In this document: in pieces, positions 50,530 to 59,450 of the stretch
Position numbering within the stretch: the stretch's first letter is position 1
Layout of the letters: each line of letters begins with the position of its first letter
DNA from: JAAXGX01 sp965221595
Lineage (GTDB): Bacteria; Acidobacteriota; Vicinamibacteria; Vicinamibacterales; UBA8438
Direction of reading: 5' to 3'
Length of the DNA: 64,000 nucleotides
NCBI GenBank assembly: GCA_965221595.1
Contig: OZ244900.1
Location: 744,001-808,000, forward strand
The notes under the pieces: generated by a model
Told to the model about the DNA's origin: nothing
The model's database searches: none
Seen by the model: the letters and a program-made list of their open reading frames with translations, nothing else
Position numbers and translations under genes: made by a program

Positions 50530-51521
50530 TGGACATGGACAGAGTCCCCGCGGTGGCGCGGTCGGCGGACCGCCTCGGACGCCGGGTGGTCGAGCTCGCG
50601 CCGCCGGACGGCCGCGAGCGTGGAGGCGGTGCGCGCTGGGTCGGCCGGTTCCTGGACGTCGGGGAGCTCGGCGCCCGCCGCGAACGCGCGCACTCGGGGC
50701 GCCGGGACCGGGACCGCCGGCGGTTGCCGCGCCGGTCGCAGGCCGACCGGATGTGGGACGCGCTGGAACTGCTCGGGGACTTCCGGGTCGTGTCGTACCG
50801 CGACGTCCAGCACGAGTGCTTCGACGGCCACGCGTTCACGGCCGGCCGCGGTGTCCGCGACCTGTTGTCCGAGGGCCTCGTCGAGGTCCATACCGTGCAG
50901 CCCCGGCGCACGCGCCGAGGTTCGCGGGGCCACGGATTCAAGGTGCTGGCGCTCACGCGGACGGGCGCCGCGCGCGTCCGCCAGCGGCGGCGCGCGCGGG
51001 GGTGCGACCGGCGGGTCTGGCAGGGCCTCGTCAAACGGCGCGAGCTCGAGCACGACGCGGGCGTGTCGGAGCTGGTCCTCGAGACCGTCGACCGCGTCAA
51101 GTCGCTGGGCGGGACCGTCGTCTCCGTCCGTCTCGAGGCGGAACTCAAGGGGGAGGTCGCGCGGTCGGTGTCGGCCGCGGTGAAGCGGGGCCAGGACCCG
51201 GCGGCAGCCCGGCGCCGCGCGGCAGGCGCGCTCGGGATGCCGGTCGACGAGGCGGGCGCCTGCTGCTTCCCCGACGCCCTTGTCGAGGTGCGCGACGGGG
51301 ACGGCGAAGTGTCGGCCCTCGCCCTCGAGCTCGTGACCGGCAGCTATTCCCGCCGGCAGGTCGAGCGCAAGATGCAAATGGGGATGGTCCTCGCGTCCCA
51401 CGGCACGCGGCTCGCTCGGCTCGTGCGCTCGGTCCTGTCGGGCGACTTCGGTGGCCGCGTGCGCCGGGCGTGGCGCCCGGGCACGGAGCTCGAGGAGCGG
51501 CTGTTCGACGTGATGAGGTGA
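50529..51521 (+). CDS. Replication-relaxation-like protein
   Basis: This 330-residue protein has an N-terminal winged helix (ALELLGDFRVVSYRDVQ, then FKVLALTRTGAARV) and a C-terminal segment with FPDALVEVRDGDGEV, ALELVTGS and RKMQMG, the order seen in the replication-relaxation family of conjugative plasmids, which has a nuclease-like C-terminal fold. These proteins are thought to assist relaxation-complex or replication functions. The ATG at 50529 overlaps the previous stop; ATG 50535 is equally possible. Family assignment is from motif order only. Confidence 0.55.
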   Translation: MDMDRVPAVARSADRLGRRVVELAPPDGRERGGGARWVGRFLDVGELGARRERAHSGRRDRDRRRLPRRSQADRMWDALELLGDFRVVSYRDVQHECFDGHAFTAGRGVRDLLSEGLVEVHTVQPRRTRRGSRGHGFKVLALTRTGAARVRQRRRARGCDRRVWQGLVKRRELEHDAGVSELVLETVDRVKSLGGTVVSVRLEAELKGEVARSVSAAVKRGQDPAAARRRAAGALGMPVDEAGACCFPDALVEVRDGDGEVSALALELVTGSYSRRQVERKMQMGMVLASHGTRLARLVRSVLSGDFGGRVRRAWRPGTELEERLFDVMR

Positions 51522-51530
51522 CGGTGCGCG

Positions 51531-51851
51531 ATGGACCCGGGCCGCTTCTGCGTGGGCATGACCCTGGTGGCGATGGCGCTGACGTGCGTGCTGGTCATGG
51601 CGCAGTTCGACTATCTGGCGGAGTTCTGGATCGTCCTGTGGGCGGACCACGCCGCGCGCCTCTCGGTGATGGCGCTGACGTGGCTGGTGGCGGTGACGGC
51701 CGGCACCTACCAGTTGGCCCGCGTGCTCGTTCTCGGGGAGGTGGGCCAGAGGGTAGGCCTTCTCGAGCGTGCGATGCGGCGCGGCCAGGGGGGCGATCCC
51801 GAGCTGCGCGACGCTCTCGACCGGGAGGAGACCGGTCAGTACCCGGGTTGA
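51531..51851 (+). CDS. Small membrane protein of the secretion operon
   Basis: This 106-residue protein has two membrane helices (about residues 7-27 and 44-66) and a charged C-terminal tail. It starts nine bases after the previous gene and ends 17 bases before the pilin gene. No family is recognised. It probably belongs to the type IV secretion apparatus by position. Confidence 0.6.
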   Translation: MDPGRFCVGMTLVAMALTCVLVMAQFDYLAEFWIVLWADHAARLSVMALTWLVAVTAGTYQLARVLVLGEVGQRVGLLERAMRRGQGGDPELRDALDREETGQYPG

Positions 51852-51868
51852 GCCGGAAGGAGGAAGCC

Positions 51869-52219
51869 ATGTCGTTCGCACGCCGGGTCGTCCGCGGCGC
51901 GTCAATCTGGTGGTCGCGCCGCGGCGTGCTCGTGCTCCGGGTCCTCCTCGTCTGCCTGCTGCTCACGCTCGCCGAGCAGGGGCTCGGGGCGGCCGACGAC
52001 CCGTGGTCGATGGCCGCCAGCCAGCTCTGCACGTTGTTCACGGGCATCGTCGGCCGTGGGCTCGCCGTGGTCGCGGTCATCGTCGGTGGGCTGACGTACG
52101 CGTTCGGCGAGGGCGGATCCAAGTCCGCCATCGCGGGGCTCGTGTTCGGCGTCGGCATGGTCCTGCTGGCGCCGCAGTTCCTCGTCTTCTTCTTCGGCGG
52201 GACCGCCATTACCTGCTGA
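51869..52219 (+). CDS. virB2: VirB2/TrbC-type pilin subunit
   Basis: This 116-residue protein has an N-terminal signal-type helix (about 18-38), a short loop and two hydrophobic helices separated by the charged FGEGGSKSA stretch, the typical VirB2/TrbC layout. It should form the conjugative pilus. AAGGAGGA precedes the ATG. Its place directly before virB3 and virB4 supports the call. Confidence 0.82.
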   Translation: MSFARRVVRGASIWWSRRGVLVLRVLLVCLLLTLAEQGLGAADDPWSMAASQLCTLFTGIVGRGLAVVAVIVGGLTYAFGEGGSKSAIAGLVFGVGMVLLAPQFLVFFFGGTAITC

Positions 52220-52237
52220 TCGGTGCTGGAGGCCGCC

Positions 52238-52579
52238 ATGCGCATGGTTCGCGGTGAGGGCATCTGCAACGAGTACGGCGCGCTCAACGAGCCGCTCAGG
52301 ATTCTCGGTGTGGAGCGCAGCCTGTTCTTTCTCAGCCTGGTCTTCGCGTTGGTCCTGTTCATAGCCATGGATGCGCTCCTGCTCGCGTGCGTGGGATTCG
52401 CGTTGTTCTGGCTCGCGGGCCGCGCGACGACGGCCTACGACGACCGGTTCGTGGCAGTGGTCCGGGAGACGATGCGGAACCCCGGCGGCTGGTACGACGC
52501 CGCCGACCACGGGTCGCCGCCGTGGGTGGTGCTCATCGAAGGCGGGGGTGCCGATGGTCCTGCCGGGAGCGGTGGATGA
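52238..52579 (+). CDS. virB3: VirB3/TrbD-type protein
   Basis: This 113-residue protein has a short N-terminal region and a hydrophobic hairpin at about residues 28-65, as in VirB3/TrbD inner-membrane components that dock with VirB4. The ATG at 52238 follows GGAGG, and GTG 52223 is an alternative start. The stop overlaps the virB4 start (ATGA). Confidence 0.8.
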   Translation: MRMVRGEGICNEYGALNEPLRILGVERSLFFLSLVFALVLFIAMDALLLACVGFALFWLAGRATTAYDDRFVAVVRETMRNPGGWYDAADHGSPPWVVLIEGGGADGPAGSGG

Positions 52580-55044
52580 CGGCGCGCGTATCGAGGACGG
52601 TCGGCCGCTCGCTCTCCAACCAGCTCCCGTGGTGGGGCTTCGTGGACGACCGCCTCTGCATCACGCGGGCGGGCCGGCTGCTGGGGTTCTCGCGGCTCGT
52701 GCCGCGCCCCGCGGACGGGCTGTCGGGCGCCGACATCGACCAGCTCGTTGCCGCGTGGTCCCGCGTCCTCATGGCCCTCGGCCCCGACATCCGGCTCTGG
52801 TGGGTGGTCGACCGCTGGCGGGCGCCGGCGCCGGCCTCGGGCGGGGCCGGGGACCTCGGCCGGATGGCGGCCAACCGGCGCCGCGCGCATGTCGCCGAAC
52901 GCGTCCGCGAGTACTCCACGTACCTTGTGTGGGAGTTCGATCGGAGACTCGCGCATCGCGTCGCGGCCGCGGATGGCGGCCGGCCGTGGCTCCTCGGCTA
53001 CCTGCGCAACTGGTGGGACTCGCAGCGCAATCCGCATGTCACGAGGGTCCTGCGGTCGGTCCTGGCGGACGTCGCGCGGGACGTGCGCAACGAGCTCGCC
53101 GGCTTCGAGGCGCGGCTGTCGGCCGGGACGAGCGTCGTCGCCGCCAAGGCCCCGGAAGCGGTTCGGGTGCTGCACCGGCTGTGCAACGCCGGGCAGGGTG
53201 AGTGGGTCGACGGGCTGGCCATGCGCTACGGCCTCAACTGGCGTCTGGCCTCGGCGGACGTGTCGATCACGCGCCAGGGCGTTACGGTCGGCGACCAGCT
53301 CGTCCGGGTGTGGTCGCTGGCGTCCGCGCCCGGCCAGGTCGTCGGCAACTGCCTCGAGGGCCTGTACGGGTTGAACGCGGACCTGTCGGTCGTCCTCGGC
53401 TGGCGCTCCGCCGACCGGCAGCGCGCCCGCCGGCGCATCAGCAGCGCGCAGCACCACTACCACCAGGCGCGCCACTCGCTCATGTCCGCGATGGGCGAGG
53501 GCGGCGAGGCGACGGGGCTCGAGGACTTCGGCGCGGCGTCCGAGGTCCAGGTCCTCGGCCAGGCGCTCGTCGACCTGCAGTCCGGTGACGTGTGTTTCGG
53601 CGAGATGCACTTGTCGGTGGCGGTCAGGGCGTCCAGCGAGACCGAGTTCGCCGACGTCAACGCCGCGCTCGAGCGCGTCGTGGGCGGCATCGACGGGAAG
53701 CTCGTGCGCGAGACTCACGGGCTCCCGCCGGTGTGGTTCGGGCGACTGCCCGGGCAGACCGCGGTCACTCCGCCCCGGCGCTTCTTCGTCAACTCGAAGC
53801 TCGCCTCCGCGCTGGCGCCGATCGTCGGTCCGCCGCGCGGCCACACGCGTTGCGCGCACCTGGACGCCGAGCCGCTCACGACGTTCGAGACCCCCTGGGC
53901 CACGCCGTACGGCTACGACCTGTTCGGCGGCGGCGACGTGGGCCACACGCTCGTGCTCGGCGCCACCGGCTCAGGCAAGAGCTTCCTGCTCAACTTCCTG
54001 CTCGTGCAGGCCCTCAAGTACGACCCCCAGGTGCTGGTGCTCGATCTCGGCCGCAGCTACCGCTACCTGACCGAGTTCGTCGGCGGGCGCTATCTCGCCC
54101 TCGCCGAGGGGGACGAGCTCGATCCGTCGTCGGCCGCCGAGATGGGGCTCCAGCCGTTCGGGCTGCCGGCGTCCGTGCGAACCCGGCAGTTCCTCGTCGC
54201 GTGGGTGCAGCGGCTGCTCGCGATCGGGCAGCACGCCTGCGAGGCGGACGACCTCGCCGATCTCGACAAGCGGGTCGGCGAGGTGTTCCGCCGCGCGCCG
54301 GAGAGGCGCACGCTCAGCGCCCTCGCCCACCTGCTGCCGCGGCGGATGTGGCCGGCGATGACCCGGTGGGTGGACGACGGGATCTGGGCTCCCTGGTTCG
54401 ACGGCCCGCCGGCAGGGCTCGAGGCGTTCGGCCGCTGGCAGGTCGTGGACCTCGCCGGCGCGTCGCAGCACGCCGACTGGTGCGAGGCCGCCCTGTGGTT
54501 CTTCCTCGAGCGGATGCGACTGGTGATGGACGACGAGTCCGAGCGGGGGCGGTTGAAGGTCCTCGTCGTCGACGAGGCGTGGCGGTACCTGAAGGACCCG
54601 GTCGTCGTCGGGAAGCTCGCGGAGGCCGCGAAGACGTGGAGGAAGAGGAACGGCGTCCTCATCGTCGCCACGCAGTCGGCCGGCGACGTGCTCGACGCCG
54701 CGCCCGAGCTTCTCGAGTCGATGCCGACGCGGGTGCTTCTCGCCAACCCGTCGTTTCCCGACGACGCCGCCCGGGTGCTGGGCCTGACCCCGGACGAGGC
54801 GGACACGGTGCGCGAGCTCGAGCAGAAGCGGGAGCTCTACATCCATCGGCCCCGGCACTCGGCGGTGGTGCGGCTGGACGTCGATCCGGAGTCGTACTGG
54901 TTGTACACGTCCGACCCGTCCGACGCCGTCCGACGCCGGGCGGCCGTGGGGCGTTGGGGCCTGCCGGGGGCGCTCATGCGGCTCGCGGCGGGGGTCGACG
55001 GGGATATCGACGGCGCGCGCGGGCGGACCGAGGCGGTTGCGTAG
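52576..55044 (+). CDS. virB4: VirB4/TrbE conjugation ATPase
   Basis: This 822-residue ATPase powers pilus assembly and substrate transfer. Walker A is GATGSGKS (462-469) and Walker B is LVVDEAWRYL (about 661-670). The N-terminal half carries the VirB4 NTD with NQLPWWGFVDD near the start. The C-terminal arginine-rich region ends in PESYWLYTSDP, typical of TrbE. It overlaps virB3 by four bases. Length and motifs are normal, so it should be active. Confidence 0.93.
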   Translation: MTARVSRTVGRSLSNQLPWWGFVDDRLCITRAGRLLGFSRLVPRPADGLSGADIDQLVAAWSRVLMALGPDIRLWWVVDRWRAPAPASGGAGDLGRMAANRRRAHVAERVREYSTYLVWEFDRRLAHRVAAADGGRPWLLGYLRNWWDSQRNPHVTRVLRSVLADVARDVRNELAGFEARLSAGTSVVAAKAPEAVRVLHRLCNAGQGEWVDGLAMRYGLNWRLASADVSITRQGVTVGDQLVRVWSLASAPGQVVGNCLEGLYGLNADLSVVLGWRSADRQRARRRISSAQHHYHQARHSLMSAMGEGGEATGLEDFGAASEVQVLGQALVDLQSGDVCFGEMHLSVAVRASSETEFADVNAALERVVGGIDGKLVRETHGLPPVWFGRLPGQTAVTPPRRFFVNSKLASALAPIVGPPRGHTRCAHLDAEPLTTFETPWATPYGYDLFGGGDVGHTLVLGATGSGKSFLLNFLLVQALKYDPQVLVLDLGRSYRYLTEFVGGRYLALAEGDELDPSSAAEMGLQPFGLPASVRTRQFLVAWVQRLLAIGQHACEADDLADLDKRVGEVFRRAPERRTLSALAHLLPRRMWPAMTRWVDDGIWAPWFDGPPAGLEAFGRWQVVDLAGASQHADWCEAALWFFLERMRLVMDDESERGRLKVLVVDEAWRYLKDPVVVGKLAEAAKTWRKRNGVLIVATQSAGDVLDAAPELLESMPTRVLLANPSFPDDAARVLGLTPDEADTVRELEQKRELYIHRPRHSAVVRLDVDPESYWLYTSDPSDAVRRRAAVGRWGLPGALMRLAAGVDGDIDGARGRTEAVA

Positions 55045-55121
55045 CGTGCACGCCGTTGCCGACGGCCTCGTCGAAGGCAGCCGGCAGGGTGAGCCGGGGA
55101 GTTCAAGAACGGGAGGTGGTC

Positions 55122-56081
55122 ATGCGTGTCGTCGGGTGTTGTGTCGCGGCGCTGGCGCTCGCCGCGCCGGGTTTCGGGCAGGAGGCGGAACGGACGCCGA
55201 TCCGGGCCGTCGTCGCGTCGCCGACGCAGCCGGTGGTGATCTTCACGCGGGTGCGGACGGTCACGACGGTACGCCTGCCCGAGGGCGAGGAGATCGTCCG
55301 CACGGTCGCGGGCGACGCGGAGAACTGGGACCTCGTCGCGCAGGGTCGCGAGCTGGCCATCAAGCCGTTCGCCGCCGACCTCGTCTCGAACGTGACGGTC
55401 TCATGCGCCTCCGGCGAGGTGTTCACGTTCACCGTCGTCGAGGACGCGGACGCGGTGACCGACTACGTCGTGACGGTCGAGTCCGAGGAGGAGGAGCCCG
55501 CCGTGAGTGCGGTGGACCGGGCCGCCGTGGCGGTGCGGTACCAGCCGGCGTCGCTGGCGGCGGGCCTGCGCGAGCGCGCGGACGGCCACCACGTGCAGCG
55601 CGAGCGCGTGCTCGCCGAGGGGCGCCGGGAGGTCGATCGGCTGTGGGCGGCGGCGGAGGCGCGTCGGGAGGCGTTCGTCCGCGACTTCGCGGCCCGCGTC
55701 CGGCTGCCCTACCAGGTCACGGAGGAGGCCTACGAGGTCCCGTTCCTGCTGCGCGACCTGTGGACGGACGGGACGTTCACCTACCTCAGGACCGAGGGGC
55801 AGGAGATCCCCGCCGTCTACGCGTTCCGCGGGGACTCGCTCGAGGCGGTGCACACCGACGTGGAGCCCGGCGGGCTGCTGGTCGTCGAGCAGGTGATCCG
55901 ACACGGCACGCTGAGCCTCGGCGGGCGCGAGGCGTGGTTCGGGCTGGCGGCCGAGGGCGGCGCGATGCCGCAACGGCGCCCCGGCTTCTTCAAGCGGACG
56001 TTCGCGACGCCGCCGCGGATGTACGCCGCCTGGTGGGCGGTCGGCGTCGGCGTCCTCGCGGCGTTCGCCGCCGGGAGGTGA
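55122..56081 (+). CDS. virB9: VirB9/TrbG outer-membrane core protein, copy 1
   Basis: This 319-residue protein begins with a signal peptide (cleavage near GFGQ, residue 20). The N-terminal VirB9 domain is clear: TVTTVRLPEGEEIVRTVAGD, ENWDLVAQG and NVTVSCASGEVFTF. The rest contains a coiled region and the C-terminal domain (YQVTEEAYEVPFLLRDLWTD, TFTYLRTEG), then a hydrophobic end (about 295-315), which is unusual. GGGAGG precedes the ATG. A second VirB9-like gene follows six bases later. Confidence 0.85.
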   Translation: MRVVGCCVAALALAAPGFGQEAERTPIRAVVASPTQPVVIFTRVRTVTTVRLPEGEEIVRTVAGDAENWDLVAQGRELAIKPFAADLVSNVTVSCASGEVFTFTVVEDADAVTDYVVTVESEEEEPAVSAVDRAAVAVRYQPASLAAGLRERADGHHVQRERVLAEGRREVDRLWAAAEARREAFVRDFAARVRLPYQVTEEAYEVPFLLRDLWTDGTFTYLRTEGQEIPAVYAFRGDSLEAVHTDVEPGGLLVVEQVIRHGTLSLGGREAWFGLAAEGGAMPQRRPGFFKRTFATPPRMYAAWWAVGVGVLAAFAAGR

Positions 56082-56086
56082 CCTCG

Positions 56087-57028
56087 ATGGGTGTGCGCCT
56101 GGCGGCGGCGGCGTTGATCGCTTGGGCGTGGCCTGTCGCGGCGCAGGTCCCGCAGGGGTCCGTCGAGGCCGGCGTCCGGGGCGGCGTGGCCCTCGTCGAG
56201 GTCGTCACGCGCGTCGGGTTCGAGACGACCATCGTCCTGCCGCCCGGCTGGACCGTCGTGGAGCGCCGGCTCGGCGATCCGGACCGGTGGGTCGCGGCCG
56301 GCGGCGGCCACCTCACGATGGTGCGGCCGCTCGCGCGCGGCGCTGCGACGAACCTCAGCCTCGTGCTGTCGGACGGGTCCGTGCTCTCGATCGGCCTCAG
56401 GGAAAGCGACTTGGTGCCCGTGCACACCGTGGTCCATCTCGGCGGGCTCGCGCCGGAGGCGGAAGACGCGTCGCCCGGCCAAGAAGGCGGGGCAGCGGTC
56501 GTCGGGGACGACGCGGGAGTGGTCGAGGACGTCGTGGCGGGGACGGAGGCCGAGGCCCCCGTCTTCCTCTCGGCGGCCGACGTGGAGGCGGTCCGGGAGG
56601 AGGAGGAACGTGCGCTCGAGGCGCTCCGCGGCGCCGAGGCGGAGATGCGAGACCGCGTCGAGGGCGCCGTCGCCGCCGCGGACGCGGCGGTCGAGGCGTT
56701 CGTGGCCGAGTACCCCACGCGGCTGCACTTCGTCTTCGAGTTCAACCCCGCGGTGGAAGTGGACGTGACCGGCTGGGTGGAGGGGATGTGGCACGACACG
56801 CAGTCGACGTTCATCCGCTTCCGCCGCGTGCTCGACGACGAGATCGTCGTCGCGAGGCTGCTCCCCGACGGGACGGCGCAGGTGCTGCCGCACGAAGTGA
56901 TCGGCGTCGGTCTCGTGATCCGCGTCGACGGGGTGGTCGAGGCCGGCATTCTCGGGGTCGGGGACCTCGGGGCGGGCGTGCCGTGGCGGATGCGGAGGGA
57001 GGCGGAGCCGTGGCAGACTGGCAGATGA
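56087..57028 (+). CDS. VirB9/TrbG-like protein, copy 2
   Basis: This 313-residue secreted protein has a signal peptide (about 1-20, ending AAAQ-like) and the same domain order as copy 1: FETTIVLPPGWTVVERRLGD, DRWVAAGGG and ATNLSLVLSDGSVLSIGL, then a coiled acidic linker and a C-terminal part with FIRFRRVLDDEIVVARLLPD. The two proteins are clearly related but only distantly similar. A hetero-oligomeric outer-membrane core is possible. Its 3' end overlaps the VirB10 gene by 19 bases. Confidence 0.75.
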   Translation: MGVRLAAAALIAWAWPVAAQVPQGSVEAGVRGGVALVEVVTRVGFETTIVLPPGWTVVERRLGDPDRWVAAGGGHLTMVRPLARGAATNLSLVLSDGSVLSIGLRESDLVPVHTVVHLGGLAPEAEDASPGQEGGAAVVGDDAGVVEDVVAGTEAEAPVFLSAADVEAVREEEERALEALRGAEAEMRDRVEGAVAAADAAVEAFVAEYPTRLHFVFEFNPAVEVDVTGWVEGMWHDTQSTFIRFRRVLDDEIVVARLLPDGTAQVLPHEVIGVGLVIRVDGVVEAGILGVGDLGAGVPWRMRREAEPWQTGR

Positions 57029-58386
57029 AGGTCCCTTCCGGCGTCATCCCCAAGAACCTGCCCGTCTACGTGGGCCTCGGCTTCGCCGCGGTCTTGATCC
57101 TCGTGATGTTCCTCACCGGGTCGGGCCGCCCCCCCGAGGACTCGCCGGGCGCCGACGAGGCCGCCATCGAGGCGGCGGTCGCGGACGTCCGCGGCGTCGT
57201 CGCACCGGTGATCCGCCAGGGGGAGCAGCTCCGGGAGGACCTCGCGCGGCTGGAGGCCGAGCGGGAGGCGCGGGAGGAGGAGCGGCGCCTCGGCGAGGCG
57301 CGGCAGCACGAGGAGAACCTGCGGGACGCCCGGCGGGAGCTCGAGGATGCCCGGTCCGCGCTCGTCGAGACCCGGCGTATCCGGGATGAGGCGGACCGCG
57401 CGGGCGTGCCGGCGGCCGACGTCGCCGGGGACATCCGGGCCAGTCTCGAGACGGTCGAGGAGCGTGAGATGCGGGAGGCCCTGCGGCTAGACGAGCTGCA
57501 GCGCTTCGCGCTCTCGATGCGCGCGCCCGCCCTCGTCGGCGATCCCGGCCCGCCGGCCGTCGCCCGGACGGCGCCGCCGCCGCCGGCCGTCACCGGGGAC
57601 GCGACACTCGACCAGCAGTTGCTGGCGATGCTGCGGGAGGTGGCCGCGGCCGAGAGGCCGGGGCCACCGGCTCCGGAGCAGCGGGCGGGTCCCGCCGTGG
57701 TCGCGCCGGCTGCTTCCGATGGCGGCGGCTCGCCGGCGGCAGGCGCGCCAACGGTCTCGCTGACCGAACGCTACGTGGCCGGGCCCGACCTCGAGGTGTC
57801 GGACACCTCCGGCCGCGGCTCGGTTGCCCTCGTGCGTCGTGCCGACGTACCGGTGGGGCTCGATCTCGTCTACGAGGGGCGCATGATGCAGGCGGTCCTC
57901 GAGACCGAGCTCGTGGGCGACTTCACCGGCGAGGCGCGGGCCAGGATCACCGTTCCCGTCCGCACCCGGGACCGCACGCGGGTCGTGATTCCGCGCGGCA
58001 CGACCGCGATCGGCGAGGCCCAGCCGGTCGAGAGCGGCTTCCAGGCGCGGCTCGCGGTCAGCTTCTCGCGGCTCCTGTTCCCCGACGGGCGCTCGGTCCG
58101 GATGCACTTCCAGGGCCTCTCGGCGCTGGGCGAGGCCGGCCTGGCCGACGAGGTCAACCGCCATTACCTGTCGACGTTCGGCGCGGTCGGCGCGGTCGGC
58201 CTGCTGGCGGGCCTGTCGGCGGCCGGCGGCTCGCAGGGGTACTTCGATCCGGCCCGCCAGCAGTTCTCCGTCGCCGCGATCAGGTTCCTCGACCGCTACA
58301 TGAACCGCCTGCCGGAGATCCGCATCCGCGCGGGCCATCCCATTCGGATCTACCTCACGCAGGACCTGCTCGTACCGCGGGCATAG
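57010..58386 (+). CDS. virB10: VirB10/TrbI core complex protein
   Basis: This 458-residue protein has one membrane helix at about residues 20-38, a long coiled-coil (about 60-165) and the C-terminal VirB10 beta-barrel domain. The latter shows GLDLVYEGRMMQAVLETELV, FQARLAVSFSRLLFPDG and the VPRA end. VirB10 spans both membranes and gates the outer-membrane pore. The GTG at 57010 is used. ATG 57025 overlaps the previous stop and is equally plausible. Confidence 0.88.
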   Translation: MADWQMKVPSGVIPKNLPVYVGLGFAAVLILVMFLTGSGRPPEDSPGADEAAIEAAVADVRGVVAPVIRQGEQLREDLARLEAEREAREEERRLGEARQHEENLRDARRELEDARSALVETRRIRDEADRAGVPAADVAGDIRASLETVEEREMREALRLDELQRFALSMRAPALVGDPGPPAVARTAPPPPAVTGDATLDQQLLAMLREVAAAERPGPPAPEQRAGPAVVAPAASDGGGSPAAGAPTVSLTERYVAGPDLEVSDTSGRGSVALVRRADVPVGLDLVYEGRMMQAVLETELVGDFTGEARARITVPVRTRDRTRVVIPRGTTAIGEAQPVESGFQARLAVSFSRLLFPDGRSVRMHFQGLSALGEAGLADEVNRHYLSTFGAVGAVGLLAGLSAAGGSQGYFDPARQQFSVAAIRFLDRYMNRLPEIRIRAGHPIRIYLTQDLLVPRA

Positions 58387-58401
58387 AGAAAGGAGGGCGT
58401 G

Positions 58402-59439
58402 ATGAGTCGTGCTGCTCGGGCGTACGTCGCGTTGCTGCTGGTGGTCGTCGTGCTCGCGTCCGCGGGCGCGGAGAGGGCGCGGGCGTTCTTCGGTCTGGAC
58501 CCGGCCGCCTGGATCGTCGTCGGCCAGATGGCGTCGGTCGTGAGCAACCTCATGGCGATGCGGGACACGATGACGCGCATCCGGGACGAGGCCCTGAGCT
58601 CCTACCGCGGCCTCGTCGAGCCCATCGACGACTTCGCTGGCCGGATGCGGCTCGCTCTGGGCGAGGGTGCGTCCGTGGATCTGGGCGCGCTCGGGGGCGC
58701 CGACCCGCGGGAGTTCGAGCTCGCGGACTGCGCGGCGCTTCCGCCGGACGAACACCGCACCGCGCCGTGCGCGCCGGACGCCTTCCCCGCGGCCGGCCGC
58801 GCGTACGTGGACCTGCCCGGGATGGACCCCGACCTGGTCGCGTCGCTCGAGGCGTCGCACGAGGTCCGCGCGACGGACTTCGAGCTGCAGCTCGCCGAGG
58901 CCGACCACCGCGACCGGCTCGTCGAGGAGGCGATGGTCGCCATCGGGCTGTACCACGGGTGCGAACCCGCGCGGGCCGATGCGGACCGCCGGGGCGTGAT
59001 CGTCTGCCCGACGTCCCGCGCGTGGACCGCGGTCGAGCGCGAGGGGTTGCGCCAGCAGCTCGCGGACTCGGTCGCCGCCCTCGGCACCGCCGATTGCCCG
59101 GCGCGGGGCGCGGGCGGCCTGGGCCAGGGGGTCTGCCCGTCCCGCGCCCAGCACCGGTCGCTGCTTCTCACAACGACGCAGGCCCGCGCCAACCTGGACG
59201 CGGTGCTGCTGAAGCTCGACGCCGAGGACGCGGACCGCGAGCGCCGCGCGCTGGAGCGCGAGCTGGTCGAGGAGGGCCGGCAGGCGCAGCGCCGGCTCGA
59301 CCGACTGCAGGGGCTCGCCGAGCTCGATCTGTCTCTCGATTCCGCCGTGGGGCGCCGGAACGTGCTGGCGGCCGAGCTCCATGCGCGGAACCCGGCGGCG
59401 AGTCCGTTCGGGGAGCGGTTGTTCGTCGCGGTCGACTGA
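58402..59439 (+). CDS. TrbJ/VirB5-like secreted protein, copy 1
   Basis: This 345-residue protein has a signal peptide (about 1-28) and a helical body. It contains six cysteines, one group near residue 110-118 and another near 190-235 (CEPARADADRRGVIVC, CPARGAGG), which may form disulfides in the periplasm. Position in the operon and the helical secreted nature suggest a TrbJ/VirB5-like pilus-tip component. AAGGAGG precedes the ATG. No direct family motif is identified. Confidence 0.55.
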   Translation: MSRAARAYVALLLVVVVLASAGAERARAFFGLDPAAWIVVGQMASVVSNLMAMRDTMTRIRDEALSSYRGLVEPIDDFAGRMRLALGEGASVDLGALGGADPREFELADCAALPPDEHRTAPCAPDAFPAAGRAYVDLPGMDPDLVASLEASHEVRATDFELQLAEADHRDRLVEEAMVAIGLYHGCEPARADADRRGVIVCPTSRAWTAVEREGLRQQLADSVAALGTADCPARGAGGLGQGVCPSRAQHRSLLLTTTQARANLDAVLLKLDAEDADRERRALERELVEEGRQAQRRLDRLQGLAELDLSLDSAVGRRNVLAAELHARNPAASPFGERLFVAVD

Positions 59440-59450
59440 GGGGGTGCGTC

